From an uncultured Hungatella sp. (GTDB lineage: Bacteria; Bacillota; Clostridia; Lachnospirales; Lachnospiraceae), in NCBI GenBank assembly GCA_947066955.1, contig CAMTAF010000017.1:1-42463 (forward strand): a stretch of DNA of 42,463 nucleotides, read 5' to 3'. The notes below the pieces were generated by a model. It worked only from the letters and a program-made list of their open reading frames with translations. It did no database searches and was not told the origin of the DNA. Position numbers and translations under genes: made by a program. Shown piece by piece: positions 16,548 to 25,352 of the stretch. Numbering within the stretch: position 1 is the first letter of the stretch; every line of letters starts with the position of its first letter.

Positions 16548-18068
16548 ATGAAGCGAGTGAAGATGGTCCTGGCCTATGACGGGACCAATTACTGCGGGTG
16601 GCAGTTTCAGACAAACGGAATCACCATAGAGGAGGTGCTAGGCAGAGCTCTCTCAGAACTTCTGAGGGAGCCTGTTGTGGTTATCGGAGCAAGCAGAACT
16701 GACTCCGGAGTCCACGCTGAGGGAAATGTGGCGGTTTTTGATACAGAGAACCGGATGGCCGCGGACAAGATCTGTTTTGCCTTAAACCAGAGGCTCCCCG
16801 ACGACATACGGGTGCTGTCCTCAGAGGAGGTGCCCCTTGACTGGCATCCCAGAAAGCAGAACTGCGCCAAGACCTACGAGTACAGGATCCTCAACAGAAA
16901 GATCGACATGCCCACCCAGAGGCTGTACTCCTATTTCTGCTATTTCCCTCTCAATGTGGAGAAGATGCGCAGGGCGGCCATTTACCTTACAGGGGAACAT
17001 GATTTTAAAAGCTTCTGTACAGCCAGGGGGCAGGTGGAGGACACGGTGCGGACCATTTACCGGATCGACTTGATCGAGGAGAGGGAGATGATTACTATCC
17101 GGGTGGTGGGAAGCGGATTTTTGTACAACATGGTGCGGATCATCGCGGGGACTTTGATGAAGGTGGGCATGGGGGTCTATCCGCCGGAGCATGTCCAGGA
17201 AATCTTGAGGGCCAGAAACCGCCAGGCGGCAGGGCCCAAAGCGCCGGCCAAGGGACTGACTCTCATGAAAATCGAATATGAGACAGAGCTTAAAAAGAAC
17301 ATCATAGGCAAAAACGAGGACTGGGAGTATCATCTGATCCAGACGGAGATCCCGGTGAAAGGAAAGGCCTATCTGTTCATCAACCGGTGCCGGCCCCGGG
17401 ACTTTGACCGGCTGCTGGCCCGGGTCACCCACCAGGCGGTGAGGAACGGGGCGAGGCAGGTGTACGTGTGCGACAAGGAGGAGAAGGAGAGGCTGGTGCC
17501 GGGAAAAGCCTACGGCCTGTACACGTTCCGCCACGGACACGATATGCTGGAACTGAAAAAGAAGGTCTCGCCTCCTGAGGGCAGAGCGGAGGACAGGGAG
17601 TGGGAGGAAGTGAAACCCTGGCAGGTTTCCGACCTGTGCGCCCTGTACAATACGGTTTTTTACACTGTGCCCAACTCCGCTACAGTGACAGAGGACGAGT
17701 TCCGGCAGTGGATGGCCAACAGCAGGTGGCATATGTTTTTTGTGAGAAGCCAGGGGAAAATCGCCGGGTTTCTGATCCTGGTCGAGAAAGGCGAGGAAGT
17801 GGAGATCGACAGCCTGGGAGTCCTTGAGGAATTCCGGGGCAGGGGATTGGCCAGGAAGATGCTTAAGTCCGTGGAGGCCGTGGCGGCAGAGAACGGGATC
17901 AAGACCCTCTCCCTGGGAGTGTCCAGCATCAACGCGGCCGCCTATTCCCTGTACCGATCCATGGGCTTTAGCGGCGAGACGGTAACTTCCCGCTGGTATG
18001 TGACCGAGGAAGGCAAACGCGAGAGCGTTTCTAGGATGCCTTCCGACGACCTGGCAGGTGACGCGTAA
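16548..18068 (+). CDS. truA: TruA pseudouridine synthase fused to a GNAT acetyltransferase region
   Basis: Residues 1 to about 247 are a complete TruA, which makes pseudouridine at positions 38-40 of tRNA: MVLAYDGTNYCGWQFQ, the catalytic Asp52 in SRTDSGVHA, GSGFLYNMVRIIAGTL and the usual C-terminal end APAKGLTLMKIEYE. The frame then continues for 259 residues: a linking domain (about 248-345) and a GNAT domain (about 350-485) with the acetyl-CoA loop FRGRGLARKML near 429-439. TruA is normally about 245-260 residues, so this 506-residue form is a fusion or a natural stop loss. The last 20 residues (from about 487) are encoded by a dispersed repeat. Located directly after ecfT, as truA is in many Firmicutes. 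Confidence 0.9.
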   Translation: MKRVKMVLAYDGTNYCGWQFQTNGITIEEVLGRALSELLREPVVVIGASRTDSGVHAEGNVAVFDTENRMAADKICFALNQRLPDDIRVLSSEEVPLDWHPRKQNCAKTYEYRILNRKIDMPTQRLYSYFCYFPLNVEKMRRAAIYLTGEHDFKSFCTARGQVEDTVRTIYRIDLIEEREMITIRVVGSGFLYNMVRIIAGTLMKVGMGVYPPEHVQEILRARNRQAAGPKAPAKGLTLMKIEYETELKKNIIGKNEDWEYHLIQTEIPVKGKAYLFINRCRPRDFDRLLARVTHQAVRNGARQVYVCDKEEKERLVPGKAYGLYTFRHGHDMLELKKKVSPPEGRAEDREWEEVKPWQVSDLCALYNTVFYTVPNSATVTEDEFRQWMANSRWHMFFVRSQGKIAGFLILVEKGEEVEIDSLGVLEEFRGRGLARKMLKSVEAVAAENGIKTLSLGVSSINAAAYSLYRSMGFSGETVTSRWYVTEEGKRESVSRMPSDDLAGDA

Positions 18069-18086
18069 GCGGCGCGTGCCGTTACC
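18008..18086 (+). repeat. Dispersed hairpin repeat, copy 1 (modules A+B)
   Basis: Module A: GGAAGGC (18008-18014) / GCCTTCC (18038-18044) with inner AAACGC/GCGTTT. Module B: GGCA-GGT-GACGC-GTAA-GCGGC-GCG-TGCC, about 18053-18080. It overlaps the 3' end of the truA-GNAT gene, supplies its stop codon, and ends just before the AAGGAGGAAGGAG ribosome site of the next gene. It is closely matched by 36809-36885. Confidence 0.85.
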
Positions 18087-18109
18087 CCAAGGAGGAAGGA
18101 GAAAAATAG

Positions 18110-20992
18110 ATGGATTGCTGGGAGATTTTGGGGATCAGGAAGACCGACAGGGAGGAGGACATCAGGAGGGCGTACTTAAAGAAGCTTCCCGAATTTCATC
18201 CAGAGGAGGACCCGGAAGGGTTCCGCCGGTTAAGGCAGGCCATGGAGGAGGCCCTCAAGACGGCGGCCGGAAAACAGAAGGAGCCGCTGACGGACAACCG
18301 GGAGATTCGGGAGCTTATCAGGAAGGCCGGGGAGCTTTACCAGGATTATGGCAGGCGCATCTGTCCGGACAACTGGAAGGAGCTGGCAGCCAGCCCGGTG
18401 TGCCAGGATTTGGAGACCCAGCGGGATGCAGGGCGGGCTCTTCTTGGTTTTCTCATGGACCACATCCACCTGCCCCACAGCTGTTACGCTGCCCTGGATG
18501 AGACCTTTGGCTGGAGCGAGGCGCGGGAGGAGCTGAGCCTCCATTTTCCGGAAGGCTTTGTGGATTATCTGGCAGACCGGGTGGAGAGGGAGGACTCTTT
18601 CCGGTATGACAAAACGCCTGTCAGGGAAGATTTTGACTATGACCGGTTTTTTGAATTGTTTTTTGAGCTGAGGGCGGCTCTGGGAGAGAAAGACCAGGAG
18701 AAGGCAGAGCGGACCCTTGAGGAACTGGAGGCCATGGACATGGAACATCCGGACCTGACCGTCTTGAAAATCCGCCATCTGTCCATGGTCCAGGGGATGG
18801 AGGAAAAGGCCTGGGAGCTGGCCAGAGAGCTGTATGGCAGGGATGGGGAAAATGTCTCCACCAGATATTGGTACGCCCGGACCGCCATGGATGCCGGGGC
18901 GGCGCCGGAGGACTCCCAGGAGCTGGAGGAGATTCTGGCGGGACTGGTGAAAGAAGACATGGAGAATCCAGGTTACTGGCAGCTACTGGGCACCTATCTG
19001 GAGAGGCAGGGGTGTCTGGAGCAGGCTCTCAAGGCTCTGGGGCGGGCGAGGGCCTGCGGGCCGGAGAAGTGGGATTATCTGGAAGATCAGATCGCCCGGG
19101 CGGCAGACGCCCTGTCCAGGAAAGTGGAGGAAGAGGGAACCCAGGACACATGGGAGCTGGCCCGCCTGTGCTGGCAGGGCCGCCGCTACGGCCGGGTGAG
19201 GGAGCTTTTGGAGAAGACAGAGCGGACACAGGACAATGAGTGGGACTGGCTTTGCATGATGGCCATAAGCTGTCATCACCTGGAGGACTATGAGGCTGCC
19301 TTAAAGTACAGGAGGCAGCTGTGGGAGCTGTGCGGCGCCCAGGGGGGCCGGCAGCCTTTGGCGCTGTACATGGACCTTGCGGAGGATTACAGGCTTACGG
19401 GGAACAGCGACAAGGCCCTGGAGGTCTACGGCCAGGCGGAGGCGGCATATGGGGAGAGCCCGGAGATCTGGTACAGGCAGGCTTCGATTCTGGCTGACCA
19501 GAAGAAGAGCCAGGAGGCAGCGGCCCTGTGCGGAAAGGTCCTGGAAGCCGGGTTCCACCGGGATGCCGCCAATCTGCGCCTGGAGCTTCTTTTAAACTTG
19601 GAGGAGTATGAGCAGGTCTGCGAGGACGCCGAAAAACTTACAGCCCAGGGCTGCGGGACAGCCCAGGTGCTCTTTGACCATGCCCAGGCTCTCCGGAAGC
19701 TGGAGGATTACGGCAGGGCCGAGGAGATCTTGAAGGAGCTCTATGACCGCACCCAGGGTGCGGATATGGTATGCGAGGAGTACGCCTTTGTGTGCTATGA
19801 CGACGACAGGCCGGAGGAGGCTCTCAAATGGATCCAGGAGGCCCTCGGGGGGAGGGATACCCCAAGGCGGCAGTATTTAAAGGGGAGCTGTCTCCATGAC
19901 CTGGGGCGCTTTGAGGAGGAGGCGGCGGTCTACCGCCATGTGCTGGAGAAGGTGGGCGAGGACTACTACGCCAGCTACCGCATGGGCAAGGCATATGAGG
20001 GAGCCGGAGATTTCACGGAGGCGGAGAGATGGTTTGACGGGGCCGCAAAGCAGGAGCCCGGCTTCGGCATGGCCTGGGATGCCTTGGGGGATGTGCTTCA
20101 GAAGCAGGGAAAATGGCAGGAGGCCGTGAGGGCCTACCAGGAGGGGAGGCGACAGGGCCACCTCCAGTCAGCCAGAGATCTGTGCAGGATTTTAAAAAGG
20201 CTCCATGAGGACGACAAGGCGGAGGAGTGCATCAGGGAAAGCCTAAAGCAGTGGCCCGACGACAGGAGCCTGCTCCTTCTGTATTCGGATATTCTTGTGC
20301 GGAAGAAACGGTATGAGGAGGCGGTGCGGCGTCTGAACCGGTATATTGAGGCCCATCCCAGCCAGACAGAGCGGGGATACCGGGAGATCGCCTGGTGCCA
20401 CATGAGGGCCGGGGAGCTTGAGAAGGCCAGGGAATTTTATCAGAAGGCCATCGACACTGCCCCCGGCAGCGCCAGGTGCTGGCGGCTCATGGGCAAATTT
20501 TTGGCAAATGAGATGAAGGACCAGGAGGGAGCCCTTCCCTACCTCCTAAAGTCCGTGGAGCTGGCGCCGGACAGCACCTACGGCTTTATGAAGCTGGGGG
20601 AAGTGTACGAAGCCCTGGGCGACCGGGAACAGGCCTTCCAGTGCTATGAGCGCTCCCTGGAAAACTACAGGGCCGATGTGGAGAGCGATCCGGATGACTG
20701 CTGCAATTACGAGGGCATGGCCGACGTGCTGATCCATTTAGGAAGGCTTGAGGAGGCCGAGGAGGCGGCCCGTAAAGCCATGTCCCTGGAGCGGCGGGTC
20801 TTTACCTGCTCTAGCCCCTTCTGCTATGAAGGGCGGGAGGACCTTGCCAAGGCGGAAGAAAAAAGAGGGAATCTAGAGAAGGCTCTGGAGTGGATGGAGC
20901 AGGCGGGAACCTACTCGGCCACAGACTATTATCCCAAAGAAATCGCCAGGCTGAAGGCAGCGCTCAACCAGCAGAGGGCACGCGGGGAATAG
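18110..20992 (+). CDS. Large TPR-repeat protein with degenerate J-domain-like N-terminus
   Basis: A 960-residue, very acidic, probably cytoplasmic protein. Residues 2 to about 55 look like a J domain (CWEILGIRKTDREEDIRRAY), but the HPD loop that stimulates DnaK is HPE at 30-32 (HPEEDPEGF). From about residue 190 to the end there are many tetratricopeptide-type helix pairs, for example WDALGDVLQKQGKWQEAVRA and MKLGEVYEALGDREQAFQCY. No signal peptide or membrane segment is seen. The start ATG follows AAGGAGGAAGGAG. It is flanked on both sides by copies of the dispersed repeat. Role unknown; a scaffold or chaperone-like adaptor is an inference from the repeats. Confidence 0.85.
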   Translation: MDCWEILGIRKTDREEDIRRAYLKKLPEFHPEEDPEGFRRLRQAMEEALKTAAGKQKEPLTDNREIRELIRKAGELYQDYGRRICPDNWKELAASPVCQDLETQRDAGRALLGFLMDHIHLPHSCYAALDETFGWSEAREELSLHFPEGFVDYLADRVEREDSFRYDKTPVREDFDYDRFFELFFELRAALGEKDQEKAERTLEELEAMDMEHPDLTVLKIRHLSMVQGMEEKAWELARELYGRDGENVSTRYWYARTAMDAGAAPEDSQELEEILAGLVKEDMENPGYWQLLGTYLERQGCLEQALKALGRARACGPEKWDYLEDQIARAADALSRKVEEEGTQDTWELARLCWQGRRYGRVRELLEKTERTQDNEWDWLCMMAISCHHLEDYEAALKYRRQLWELCGAQGGRQPLALYMDLAEDYRLTGNSDKALEVYGQAEAAYGESPEIWYRQASILADQKKSQEAAALCGKVLEAGFHRDAANLRLELLLNLEEYEQVCEDAEKLTAQGCGTAQVLFDHAQALRKLEDYGRAEEILKELYDRTQGADMVCEEYAFVCYDDDRPEEALKWIQEALGGRDTPRRQYLKGSCLHDLGRFEEEAAVYRHVLEKVGEDYYASYRMGKAYEGAGDFTEAERWFDGAAKQEPGFGMAWDALGDVLQKQGKWQEAVRAYQEGRRQGHLQSARDLCRILKRLHEDDKAEECIRESLKQWPDDRSLLLLYSDILVRKKRYEEAVRRLNRYIEAHPSQTERGYREIAWCHMRAGELEKAREFYQKAIDTAPGSARCWRLMGKFLANEMKDQEGALPYLLKSVELAPDSTYGFMKLGEVYEALGDREQAFQCYERSLENYRADVESDPDDCCNYEGMADVLIHLGRLEEAEEAARKAMSLERRVFTCSSPFCYEGREDLAKAEEKRGNLEKALEWMEQAGTYSATDYYPKEIARLKAALNQQRARGE

Positions 20993-21071
20993 TAAGCAGA
21001 TTGTACAAATAAACGGCGTAATTAGGCAAATAAAAACTCCCATAAACCCGCTATACTTAAGACAACAGGCA

Positions 21072-21105
21072 TGGCAGGTGACGCAAAGCGGCGCGTGCCG
21101 ATACC
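21072..21105 (+). repeat. Dispersed hairpin repeat, copy 2 (module B only)
   Basis: TGGCAGGTGACGC-AAA-GCGGCGCGTGCCGATACC. It matches module B of copies 1 and 3 almost base for base, with a different loop. It lies 27 bases before the ATG of the nucleotidyltransferase gene. Module A is missing. Confidence 0.8.
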
Positions 21106-21131
21106 CGATAAAAAAAGTAGGAGGTAGTTTT

Positions 21132-22076
21132 ATGGGAGAGAGAAAAAAACCTGTATTGGTGGTTATGGCCGCAGGCATGGGAAGCCGCTACGGAGGTCTC
21201 AAGCAGATTGATCCGGTGGATGAATATGGAAACATTATTATGGATTTTTCCATATTCGACGCAAAGGAGGCCGGGTTTGAGAAGGTGGTCTTTATTATCA
21301 AAAAGGCCATTGAGAAGGAGTTTAAGGAGACCATAGGCAGGAGGATGGAGCAGAGGGTCAAAGTGGAGTATGTATACCAGGAGCTGGACAAGCTGCCGGA
21401 AGGGTTCACGGTGCCGGAGGGGAGAGTGAAGCCCTGGGGTACGGGACATGCGATTCTGTGCTGCAAGGATGTGGTGAAGGAGCCATTTGCCGTGATCAAC
21501 GCCGACGATTACTACGGAAAGCAGGCGTTCCGGGAGATCTACGGCCAGCTCACAAGCTGCGGCGACGATGACAGATATCAGTATACCATGGTGGGCTATG
21601 AGCTGATCAATACCATGACAGAGAACGGACATGTGGCCAGGGGAATCTGCACTGCCGATGATCAGGGCAGGCTTGTGGATATCCACGAGAGAACAAGGAT
21701 CGAGAAGCGGGGAGACCACGGCGCCTATACGGAGGACGACGGGGCCACCTGGGTGGATCTGCCGGGAGACACGGTGGTGTCCATGAACCTGTGGGGATTC
21801 ACCCCCAGCATCTTAAAGGAGCTGGATGACCGTTTTGCCTCATTTTTGCGGAGAGAGGTTCCGGCAAATCCCTTAAAGTGCGAGTATTTTCTTCCTTTTG
21901 TAGTGGATGAGCTTCTCAAGGAGGACAAGGCGCAGGTCAAAGTATTAAAGAGCAGAGACAGATGGTATGGGGTAACTTATAAGGAAGATAAGGAGACCGT
22001 GGTCCAGGCGATCCGCAGGATGAAGGAGCAGGGTCTGTATCCGGAGAAGCTGTGGGAGGGTTACAATGGACAGTAA
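21132..22076 (+). CDS. Sugar-1-phosphate nucleotidyltransferase
   Basis: A 314-residue NTP_transferase-fold enzyme expected to join a sugar 1-phosphate to a nucleoside triphosphate. The nucleotide-binding signature AAGMGSRYGGLKQ lies at residues 13-25; AVINADDYYGKQAF (about 125-138) holds the metal-binding Asp. ATG at 21132 follows AGGAGGTAGTTTT; the longer frame from GTG 21078 begins inside a repeat. It overlaps the downstream kinase by 11 bases, so the pair probably works as kinase plus pyrophosphorylase for a hexosamine. The substrate is inferred from that pairing. Confidence 0.85.
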   Translation: MGERKKPVLVVMAAGMGSRYGGLKQIDPVDEYGNIIMDFSIFDAKEAGFEKVVFIIKKAIEKEFKETIGRRMEQRVKVEYVYQELDKLPEGFTVPEGRVKPWGTGHAILCCKDVVKEPFAVINADDYYGKQAFREIYGQLTSCGDDDRYQYTMVGYELINTMTENGHVARGICTADDQGRLVDIHERTRIEKRGDHGAYTEDDGATWVDLPGDTVVSMNLWGFTPSILKELDDRFASFLRREVPANPLKCEYFLPFVVDELLKEDKAQVKVLKSRDRWYGVTYKEDKETVVQAIRRMKEQGLYPEKLWEGYNGQ

Positions 22077-23175
22077 AAACGCGAGAAAAATGGAAGCAGC
22101 AGAGGCATTTGCCATAAAGGGAAAAGTGAAAAGCTGTGAACTCTACGGGAGCGGACATATTAACCTTACCTTCCGCCTGGTTTGTGAGGAGGAGGGGCAG
22201 GAATACGCCTATATTCTCCAGCAGATGAATCATGAGGTCTTTAAGGACATTGACGGCCTTATGAAAAATGTAAAAGGCGTGACCACCTTCCTGCGCCGCC
22301 AGATCGTGGAAAATCACGGGGATCCGGACAGAGAGACCTTAAATCTTGTGCCCACAAAAGACGGCAGGGATTATTACCAGGACAGCCAGGGACATTACTG
22401 GAGGATGTATCTGTTCGTGGACCACGCTACCTGCTACAACCTGGTGGAAAAGCCGGAGGATTTCTATCAGAGCGGCAAGGCCTTTGGGCGGTTTCAGTGC
22501 CTTCTGGCAGATTATCCCGCGGATGAGCTGACTGAGACCATACCGGATTTCCACAACACGGCTGCCCGGTTCAAGACCTTCCAGAAAGCTGTGGAAGAGG
22601 ATGTCATGGGGAGGGCCGCCCAGGTGGAGGAGGAGATCCGGTTCGTGAGGGAGAGGGAGAAGGACATGAGCCTTGCCTACGACCTCCAGAGAGCCGGCAA
22701 GCTTCCCTTGAGAGTAAGCCACAATGACACCAAGCTCAACAACATCATGATCGACGACGCCACGGGCGAGGCTGTGTGCATCATTGATCTGGACACCATT
22801 ATGCCGGGATTTTCCATATTCGATTACGGGGATTCCATCCGGTTCGGCGCCAACACCGCCGAGGAGGATGAGAGGGATCTGTCCAAGGTGTCTCTGTCCC
22901 TTCCCCTTTTTGAGGTGTACACAAAGGGATTCCTGGAGGGAAGCCAGGGCCGTCTGACGGAGACAGAGACAGACATGCTGCCCTACGGCGCCAGGATGAT
23001 GACCCTGGAGTGCGGCATGAGGTTCCTCACCGACTACCTCCAGGGGGACGTGTACTTCCACACCAGCAGAGAAGGGCACAATCTGGACCGGTGCCGCACC
23101 CAGCTGGCCCTGGTGGCGGACATGGAGAAAAAATGGACCCAGATGAAGGATATCGTGAAGCGGTATCAGGGGTGA
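22066..23175 (+). CDS. NahK-like sugar (N-acetylhexosamine) 1-kinase
   Basis: A 369-residue phosphotransferase of the APH/choline kinase fold. The catalytic loop is SHNDTKLNNIMI with Asp221, and the metal-binding segment is CIIDLDTIMPGFSIFDYGD. The overall pattern resembles N-acetylhexosamine 1-kinase (NahK) of bifidobacteria, often annotated as mucin desulfatase. The ATG at 22066 lies inside the end of the nucleotidyltransferase gene with GGGAGGG upstream, which suggests translational coupling. Together the two would turn GlcNAc/GalNAc from host glycans into UDP-sugars. Its 3' end overlaps the convergent AraC gene by 10 bases. Confidence 0.8.
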   Translation: MDSKNARKMEAAEAFAIKGKVKSCELYGSGHINLTFRLVCEEEGQEYAYILQQMNHEVFKDIDGLMKNVKGVTTFLRRQIVENHGDPDRETLNLVPTKDGRDYYQDSQGHYWRMYLFVDHATCYNLVEKPEDFYQSGKAFGRFQCLLADYPADELTETIPDFHNTAARFKTFQKAVEEDVMGRAAQVEEEIRFVREREKDMSLAYDLQRAGKLPLRVSHNDTKLNNIMIDDATGEAVCIIDLDTIMPGFSIFDYGDSIRFGANTAEEDERDLSKVSLSLPLFEVYTKGFLEGSQGRLTETETDMLPYGARMMTLECGMRFLTDYLQGDVYFHTSREGHNLDRCRTQLALVADMEKKWTQMKDIVKRYQG

Positions 23176-24068
23176 TCCGACAAAAGCCGGATAGAGGAAG
23201 CGTACTCGGAGGGGCTCATGTGGGTGACCTTTTTAAACTGCCTGGAAAAGTAGTGGACAGAGGTGTAGCCTAAGCGGTCCGCGATCTGGGTAAAATTCAG
23301 CTGGTTGCAGCGGATCAGCTCTTTGGCGGTGTCGATTTTCATCAAGGTAAAAAATTCCATGACGCCGCATCCGTGAAGCTCCTGGAACAGTTTTTGAAGG
23401 CGGGAGCGGCTGATGAGGGTATCTTTGCAGATATTGTCCATGGTCAGCTGTTCATTCACATGTTCTTCCATATAGCGGATAATGCGGTTGTAGGTTTCGT
23501 TGGGGCGCCCAAGGCTTGGGCGTCCCAAGCTTTTTGAGGGCACGGGGAGGGGGTTGGCGAAATAGCGGCGGTATAGGTGGATGAGGAGCTCCTCCAGATA
23601 ATTCCTTATGAGCTGCTCTGCGCCGAAACCGGCAGCGTCCGCCTCCCGGATCAGCTCCTCCTGGTAAGGGTCATCCAAGCGCCCCGAGAAGGCCCTCCGG
23701 GCCTCGATGATGATCTGGGCCAGGAGGGCCTGTTCCGTGTCCTGAACCGTCAAAATCCGGCCCCGGAAGGCCTCCATGCAGGGCGAGCGGCACTCAAAGC
23801 CGATGACCACCAGGCTGGGGGCGATGCGCCCGTTGGTGATCACATTGTGGAATTCCCCGGGCTCATGGAATATGATGCTCCCCTTCTTTAAGGTGTGGCG
23901 CTTCTCGCCGGCAGCGGCGTCGATCTCGCCCTTGTCCACACAGACCAGCTCCCAGAAATCGTGGCTCTCCCCGGGAAAGACAAAGTCGCTCATGTAGTCA
24001 AAATAGTGGATAGAGATAACGCTGCGGACCGTTAAGCTGGTCCGGAGACGGGTGCTTTTGTAGGCCAT
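23166..24068 (-). CDS. AraC-family transcriptional regulator
   Basis: A 300-residue regulator. The N-terminal cupin-like ligand-binding domain has HDFWELVCVDKGEID, KGSIIFHEPGEFHNV. The C-terminal domain has two helix-turn-helix motifs (DNICKDTLISRSRLQKLFQE and FTQIADRLGYTSVHYFSRQF) and the AraC ending KVTHMSPSEYASS. Between them is a duplicated linker, SLGRPSLGRP, from a 15-base tandem duplication. On the minus strand the ATG at 24068 follows GAAAGGAGG; the longer frame starts with TTG within this ribosome site. It converges on the nucleotidyltransferase/kinase pair and may control it. Confidence 0.85.
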   Translation of the reverse strand: MAYKSTRLRTSLTVRSVISIHYFDYMSDFVFPGESHDFWELVCVDKGEIDAAAGEKRHTLKKGSIIFHEPGEFHNVITNGRIAPSLVVIGFECRSPCMEAFRGRILTVQDTEQALLAQIIIEARRAFSGRLDDPYQEELIREADAAGFGAEQLIRNYLEELLIHLYRRYFANPLPVPSKSLGRPSLGRPNETYNRIIRYMEEHVNEQLTMDNICKDTLISRSRLQKLFQELHGCGVMEFFTLMKIDTAKELIRCNQLNFTQIADRLGYTSVHYFSRQFKKVTHMSPSEYASSIRLLSDHP

Positions 24069-24221
24069 GAGAGAGCCTCCTTTCAAGGGCAGGGCTGAAG
24101 CGTCCAGGTACGCGGGTCTGTATATCCGGTCCAGGGGCGCTGCCCGCCGATCACGGTATTAATTAAGCACAGTTTAACATATTTCAGCCAGTTTTTGTAG
24201 CCAAAATCAGGGAAAAAATTG

Positions 24222-24250
24222 TTGACACGCCTGACCATGTGTTATATAAT
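24222..24250 (+). promoter_or_regulatory. Perfect consensus promoter of rplM-rpsI
   Basis: TTGACA (24222-24227), exactly 17 bases, TATAAT (24245-24250). Both boxes are perfect. It lies about 115 bases before rplM and leaves room for the leader hairpin. Confidence 0.92.
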
Positions 24251-24269
24251 GTATAACTGTGACGTTAGG

Positions 24270-24310
24270 CGAAAATGTCCGATCCAAAGCCCCGGAGTCG
24301 GCATTTTACG
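24270..24310 (+). promoter_or_regulatory. L13-type ribosomal protein leader hairpin
   Basis: AAAATG-T-CCGA (around 24272-24282) pairs with TCGG-CATTTT (24298-24307) around a 15-base loop, a few bases after the transcription start. Position and shape fit the L13 leader of Firmicutes, a structure thought to let L13 repress its own operon. The assignment rests on context and pairing, not on a covariance search. Confidence 0.6.
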
Positions 24311-24364
24311 ATATATGTTTTCAGAAGATCATGGAAATTAAGGAATATTACAGGAGGTTGACCA

Positions 24365-24799
24365 ATGAAGAGTTTTATGGCTAGTCCATCGACGATTGAG
24401 AGAAAATGGTATGTAGTAGATGCTGCCGGATATACATTAGGACGTTTGTCTTCAGAAGTGGCTAAGGTTCTGAGAGGAAAGAACAAGCCGATTTACACTC
24501 CCCACATGGACTGCGGCGATTACGTAGTGATCGTAAACGCGGATAAAGTGAAAGTAACCGGCAAGAAGCTGGATCAGAAGATCTACTATCACCACTCCCA
24601 GTATGTGGGCGGCATGAAAGAGACCACCCTGCGGGAGATGATGGCAAAGAAGCCGGAGAGAGTCATTGAGTTAGCGGTAAAAGGCATGCTTCCAAAAGGA
24701 CCTTTGGGAAAGAGCATGATCAAGAAGCTTCATGTTTACGCTGGCCCGGATCACGAGCAGGCAGCTCAGAAACCGGAAGTTTTAGAGTTCAAGTTTTAA
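24365..24799 (+). CDS. rplM: 50S ribosomal protein L13
   Basis: L13 is an early 50S assembly protein. The 144-residue product begins [20 protein letters not shown] and has [20 protein letters not shown], the [12 protein letters not shown] strand, and [20 protein letters not shown], all diagnostic. The ATG follows CAGGAGGTTGACCA. It forms a two-gene operon with rpsI. Confidence 0.98.
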   Translation: MKSFMASPSTIERKWYVVDAAGYTLGRLSSEVAKVLRGKNKPIYTPHMDCGDYVVIVNADKVKVTGKKLDQKIYYHHSQYVGGMKETTLREMMAKKPERVIELAVKGMLPKGPLGKSMIKKLHVYAGPDHEQAAQKPEVLEFKF

Positions 24800-24826
24800 T
24801 CAAAGGTGCGGAAGGAGGAAATTATA

Positions 24827-25222
24827 ATGGCTAACACAGCAAGATATTACGGAACAGGCAGAAGAAAGAAATCCATTGCCAGAGTCTATCTGGTACCCGG
24901 CACAGGCAAGATCACCATCAACAAGAGAGATATCGACGAGTACCTGGGCCTGGAGACTCTGAAGGTAGTAGTGCGTCAGCCCCTTGTGGCCACTGACAAT
25001 GCAGATAAATTCGACGTACTGGTGAACGTCCACGGCGGCGGCTTCACCGGCCAGGCAGGCGCTATCCGCCACGGCATCTCCCGCGCCCTTCTTCAGGCGG
25101 ACGAGGAGTACCGCCCGATTCTTAAGAAAGCCGGTTTCCTTACCAGGGATCCCAGGATGAAAGAGAGAAAGAAGTACGGTCTCAAAGCCGCACGTCGTGC
25201 GCCTCAGTTCTCCAAGAGATAA
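24827..25222 (+). CDS. rpsI: 30S ribosomal protein S9
   Basis: S9 lies in the 30S head with its C-terminal tail reaching the P-site tRNA. The 131 residues have [40 protein letters not shown] and the ending [19 protein letters not shown] at 24827 follows GGAAGGAGG; an upstream in-frame start at 24806 adds MRKEEII, which encodes the ribosome site and is rejected. A terminator follows. Confidence 0.98.
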   Translation: MANTARYYGTGRRKKSIARVYLVPGTGKITINKRDIDEYLGLETLKVVVRQPLVATDNADKFDVLVNVHGGGFTGQAGAIRHGISRALLQADEEYRPILKKAGFLTRDPRMKERKKYGLKAARRAPQFSKR

Positions 25223-25253
25223 TTGGTCGCGCATTTACAATCAAAAAGGCTCA

Positions 25254-25287
25254 AAAACCCTGGAAAATCAAGGCTTTCCGGGGTTTT
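25254..25287 (+). terminator. Terminator after rpsI
   Basis: AAAACCCTGGAAA (25254-25266) pairs with TTTCCGGGGTTTT (25275-25287) with one G-T pair. The T-run is part of the stem. It ends the rplM-rpsI transcript. Confidence 0.75.
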
Positions 25288-25352
25288 GCCATATCTGAAA
25301 GGGCTGATATAGTTTGACTAAATCTGAATAATTGAATATGAATCTAATGCAG

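Noticed and set aside
21078..21131. GTG start of the nucleotidyltransferase
   Set aside because: It lies in the dispersed repeat and has no ribosome site; ATG 21132 is clearly better.
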